This document shows positions 62,948 to 64,000 of a stretch of DNA of 64,000 nucleotides, piece by piece (positions within the stretch are counted from its first letter, which is position 1; every line of letters starts with the position of its first letter). The position numbers and the translations under genes were made by a program. The DNA comes from Wenyingzhuangia marina. Lineage in GTDB: Bacteria > Bacteroidota > Bacteroidia > Flavobacteriales > Flavobacteriaceae. Location of the stretch: contig NZ_FQXQ01000001.1 in the NCBI RefSeq assembly GCF_900130035.1, positions 744,001 to 808,000 on the forward strand, written 5' to 3'. Below the pieces are notes generated by a model, which was not told the DNA's origin, did not search any database, and worked only from the letters and a program-made list of their open reading frames with translations.

Positions 62948-64000
62948 TTATAATACATTTTGTTTTATTTCTTCTACCACTTCAGGGTTTAATAATGTAG
63001 AAATATCTCCTAAGTTTTCAGCATCGTTAGAGGCTATTTTTCTTAAGATTCTTCTCATAATCTTTCCAGAACGTGTTTTTGGCAACCCACTTACAAATTG
63101 AATTTTGTCTAATTTGGCAATCGCTCCAATGGTTTTGGTAATTACTTGATTGATTTCTTTTCGTAATACATCTTCATCAGTCGCGATGTCATTGTATTTT
63201 GTTACATATGCGTATAATGCATTTCCTTTAATGTCATGAGGAAACCCTACAATAGCACATTCAACAATAGCTTCGTGTTCGTTAATTGCATTTTCAATAG
63301 GAGCAGTTCCTAAATTATGCCCAGAAACAATAATAACATCATCCATACGACCTGTAATTCTATAGTTCCCCATAGCATCACGATAAGCACCATCACCTGT
63401 AAAATATTTACCAGGGAAGGCTGAAAAATAAGTTTCTTTATATCTTTGATGATTTCCGTAAATGGTTCTAGCCATAGAGGGCCAAGCTCCTTTAATTGCT
63501 AAGCTTCCTTCTGCAGGAGATTCTGTAATTTCTTTTCCGTTTTCATCTAATAGTACAGGTTGTACTCCAGGTAAAGGTTGTGTTGCAAAAGTTGGTCTTA
63601 AAGGAGTAATTCCTGCTAAAGCTGAAATCATAATTCCTCCAGTTTCTGTTTGCCACCAAGTGTCTACAATTGGACAAGTTCCTTTTCCAATATTATCGTT
63701 ATACCAATGCCAAGCTTCTTCGTTAATAGGTTCTCCAACGGATCCTAGTACTTTAAGACTATTTAAATTATGTTTTTCAACAAAATGGATAGGTTGTTTT
63801 TCTAAAGCTCTAATAGCGGTAGGTGCAGTGTAGAAATGAGTTACTTTTAGTTTTTCTATAATTTCCCAAAAACGACCATAATCTGGGTATGAAGGAACTC
63901 CTTCAAACATTACGGTAGTTGCTCCAGAAGCAAGAGGTCCGTATATAATATATGAATGTCCTGTAATCCACCCAATATCAGCAGTACACCAATATACATC
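62948..64000 (-). CDS. acs: Acetyl-CoA synthetase, C-terminal part (gene runs off the window)
   Basis: Activates acetate with ATP and CoA. The frame is open to the window end: upstream of the internal ATG at 63910 it reads WCTADIGWITGHSYIIYGPL and ASGATTVMFEGVPSYPDYGRFWEII, both Acs signatures. Further motifs are VDTWWQTETGGIMISALAG (adenylate-forming motif), YFTGDGAYRDAMGNYRITGRMDDVI (hinge), and LPKTRSGKIMRRILRKIA, which carries the regulatory Lys acetylated in other Acs proteins. About 350 residues are visible, so roughly the first half lies beyond the edge. Confidence 0.96.
   Translation of the reverse strand, partial: DVYWCTADIGWITGHSYIIYGPLASGATTVMFEGVPSYPDYGRFWEIIEKLKVTHFYTAPTAIRALEKQPIHFVEKHNLNSLKVLGSVGEPINEEAWHWYNDNIGKGTCPIVDTWWQTETGGIMISALAGITPLRPTFATQPLPGVQPVLLDENGKEITESPAEGSLAIKGAWPSMARTIYGNHQRYKETYFSAFPGKYFTGDGAYRDAMGNYRITGRMDDVIIVSGHNLGTAPIENAINEHEAIVECAIVGFPHDIKGNALYAYVTKYNDIATDEDVLRKEINQVITKTIGAIAKLDKIQFVSGLPKTRSGKIMRRILRKIASNDAENLGDISTLLNPEVVEEIKQNVL

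Overview
The window is chromosomal DNA of a gliding, probably marine member of the Flavobacteriaceae (Bacteroidota). The evidence is consistent: AT-rich throughout, gliding genes gldB and gldC, type IX secretion (T9SS) sorting domains on secreted proteins, a fused SecDF, an AddAB-like helicase-nuclease pair typical of Bacteroidota, and repeated TAnnTTTG (-7) promoter boxes. No rRNA and no CRISPR array was seen.

Layout. 1-7.2 kb: end of a PAS histidine kinase, an outer-membrane barrel protein, then obgE, adk, hpt and secDF on the minus strand. 7.5-13.8 kb: a small exported protein of unknown role, then an RND efflux operon (lipoprotein adaptor, permease, TolC-like lipoprotein). 13.9-19 kb: mpl, a barrel protein, kdsA, a DUF3820 protein, tmRNA, a cold-shock-domain protein and nadE. 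19-23.4 kb: gldB and gldC, separated by a mepB-like gene and a frameshifted T9SS-secreted Ig-repeat protein. 23.4-31.8 kb: recA, then a metal-uptake regulon: a TonB-dependent receptor divergent from a DtxR/MntR-type repressor, followed by a Mn/Fe-type ABC importer (binding lipoprotein, ATPase, two permeases each with a C-terminal winged-helix-like tail). A perfect palindrome lies between receptor and repressor. 31.9-47 kb: TerB-like protein, AddA-like and AddB-like proteins flanking two tandem OmpA/TSP3 paralogues that share a nearly identical tract, a hydrolase, MATE transporter, enoyl-CoA hydratase, queD, pth, rplY and prs.

47.1-54.8 kb is the most interesting stretch: a compact integrative element of about 7.5 kb in the 3' end of tRNA-Leu(CAA). 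A 19-bp direct repeat of the tRNA end marks both boundaries. It carries a tyrosine recombinase, a MerR/excisionase-like HTH protein, a protein resembling phage or plasmid replication initiators, a type IIG restriction-modification enzyme as cargo, and an unknown 93-residue ORF. Inside the boundaries are two clusters of CCCCACAT repeats phased exactly 11 bp apart (candidate integrase arm sites), an array of four 22-bp iteron-like repeats, and palindromes beside the Rep-like gene. The element also brings a new terminator for the tRNA, while the presumed original one sits beyond the right att copy.

54.9-64 kb: a galactose module (GntR-family regulator, galM, galK, galT), a convergent 1195-residue secreted protein with two GH43 domains and a T9SS tail, and the 3' part of acs running off the window end.
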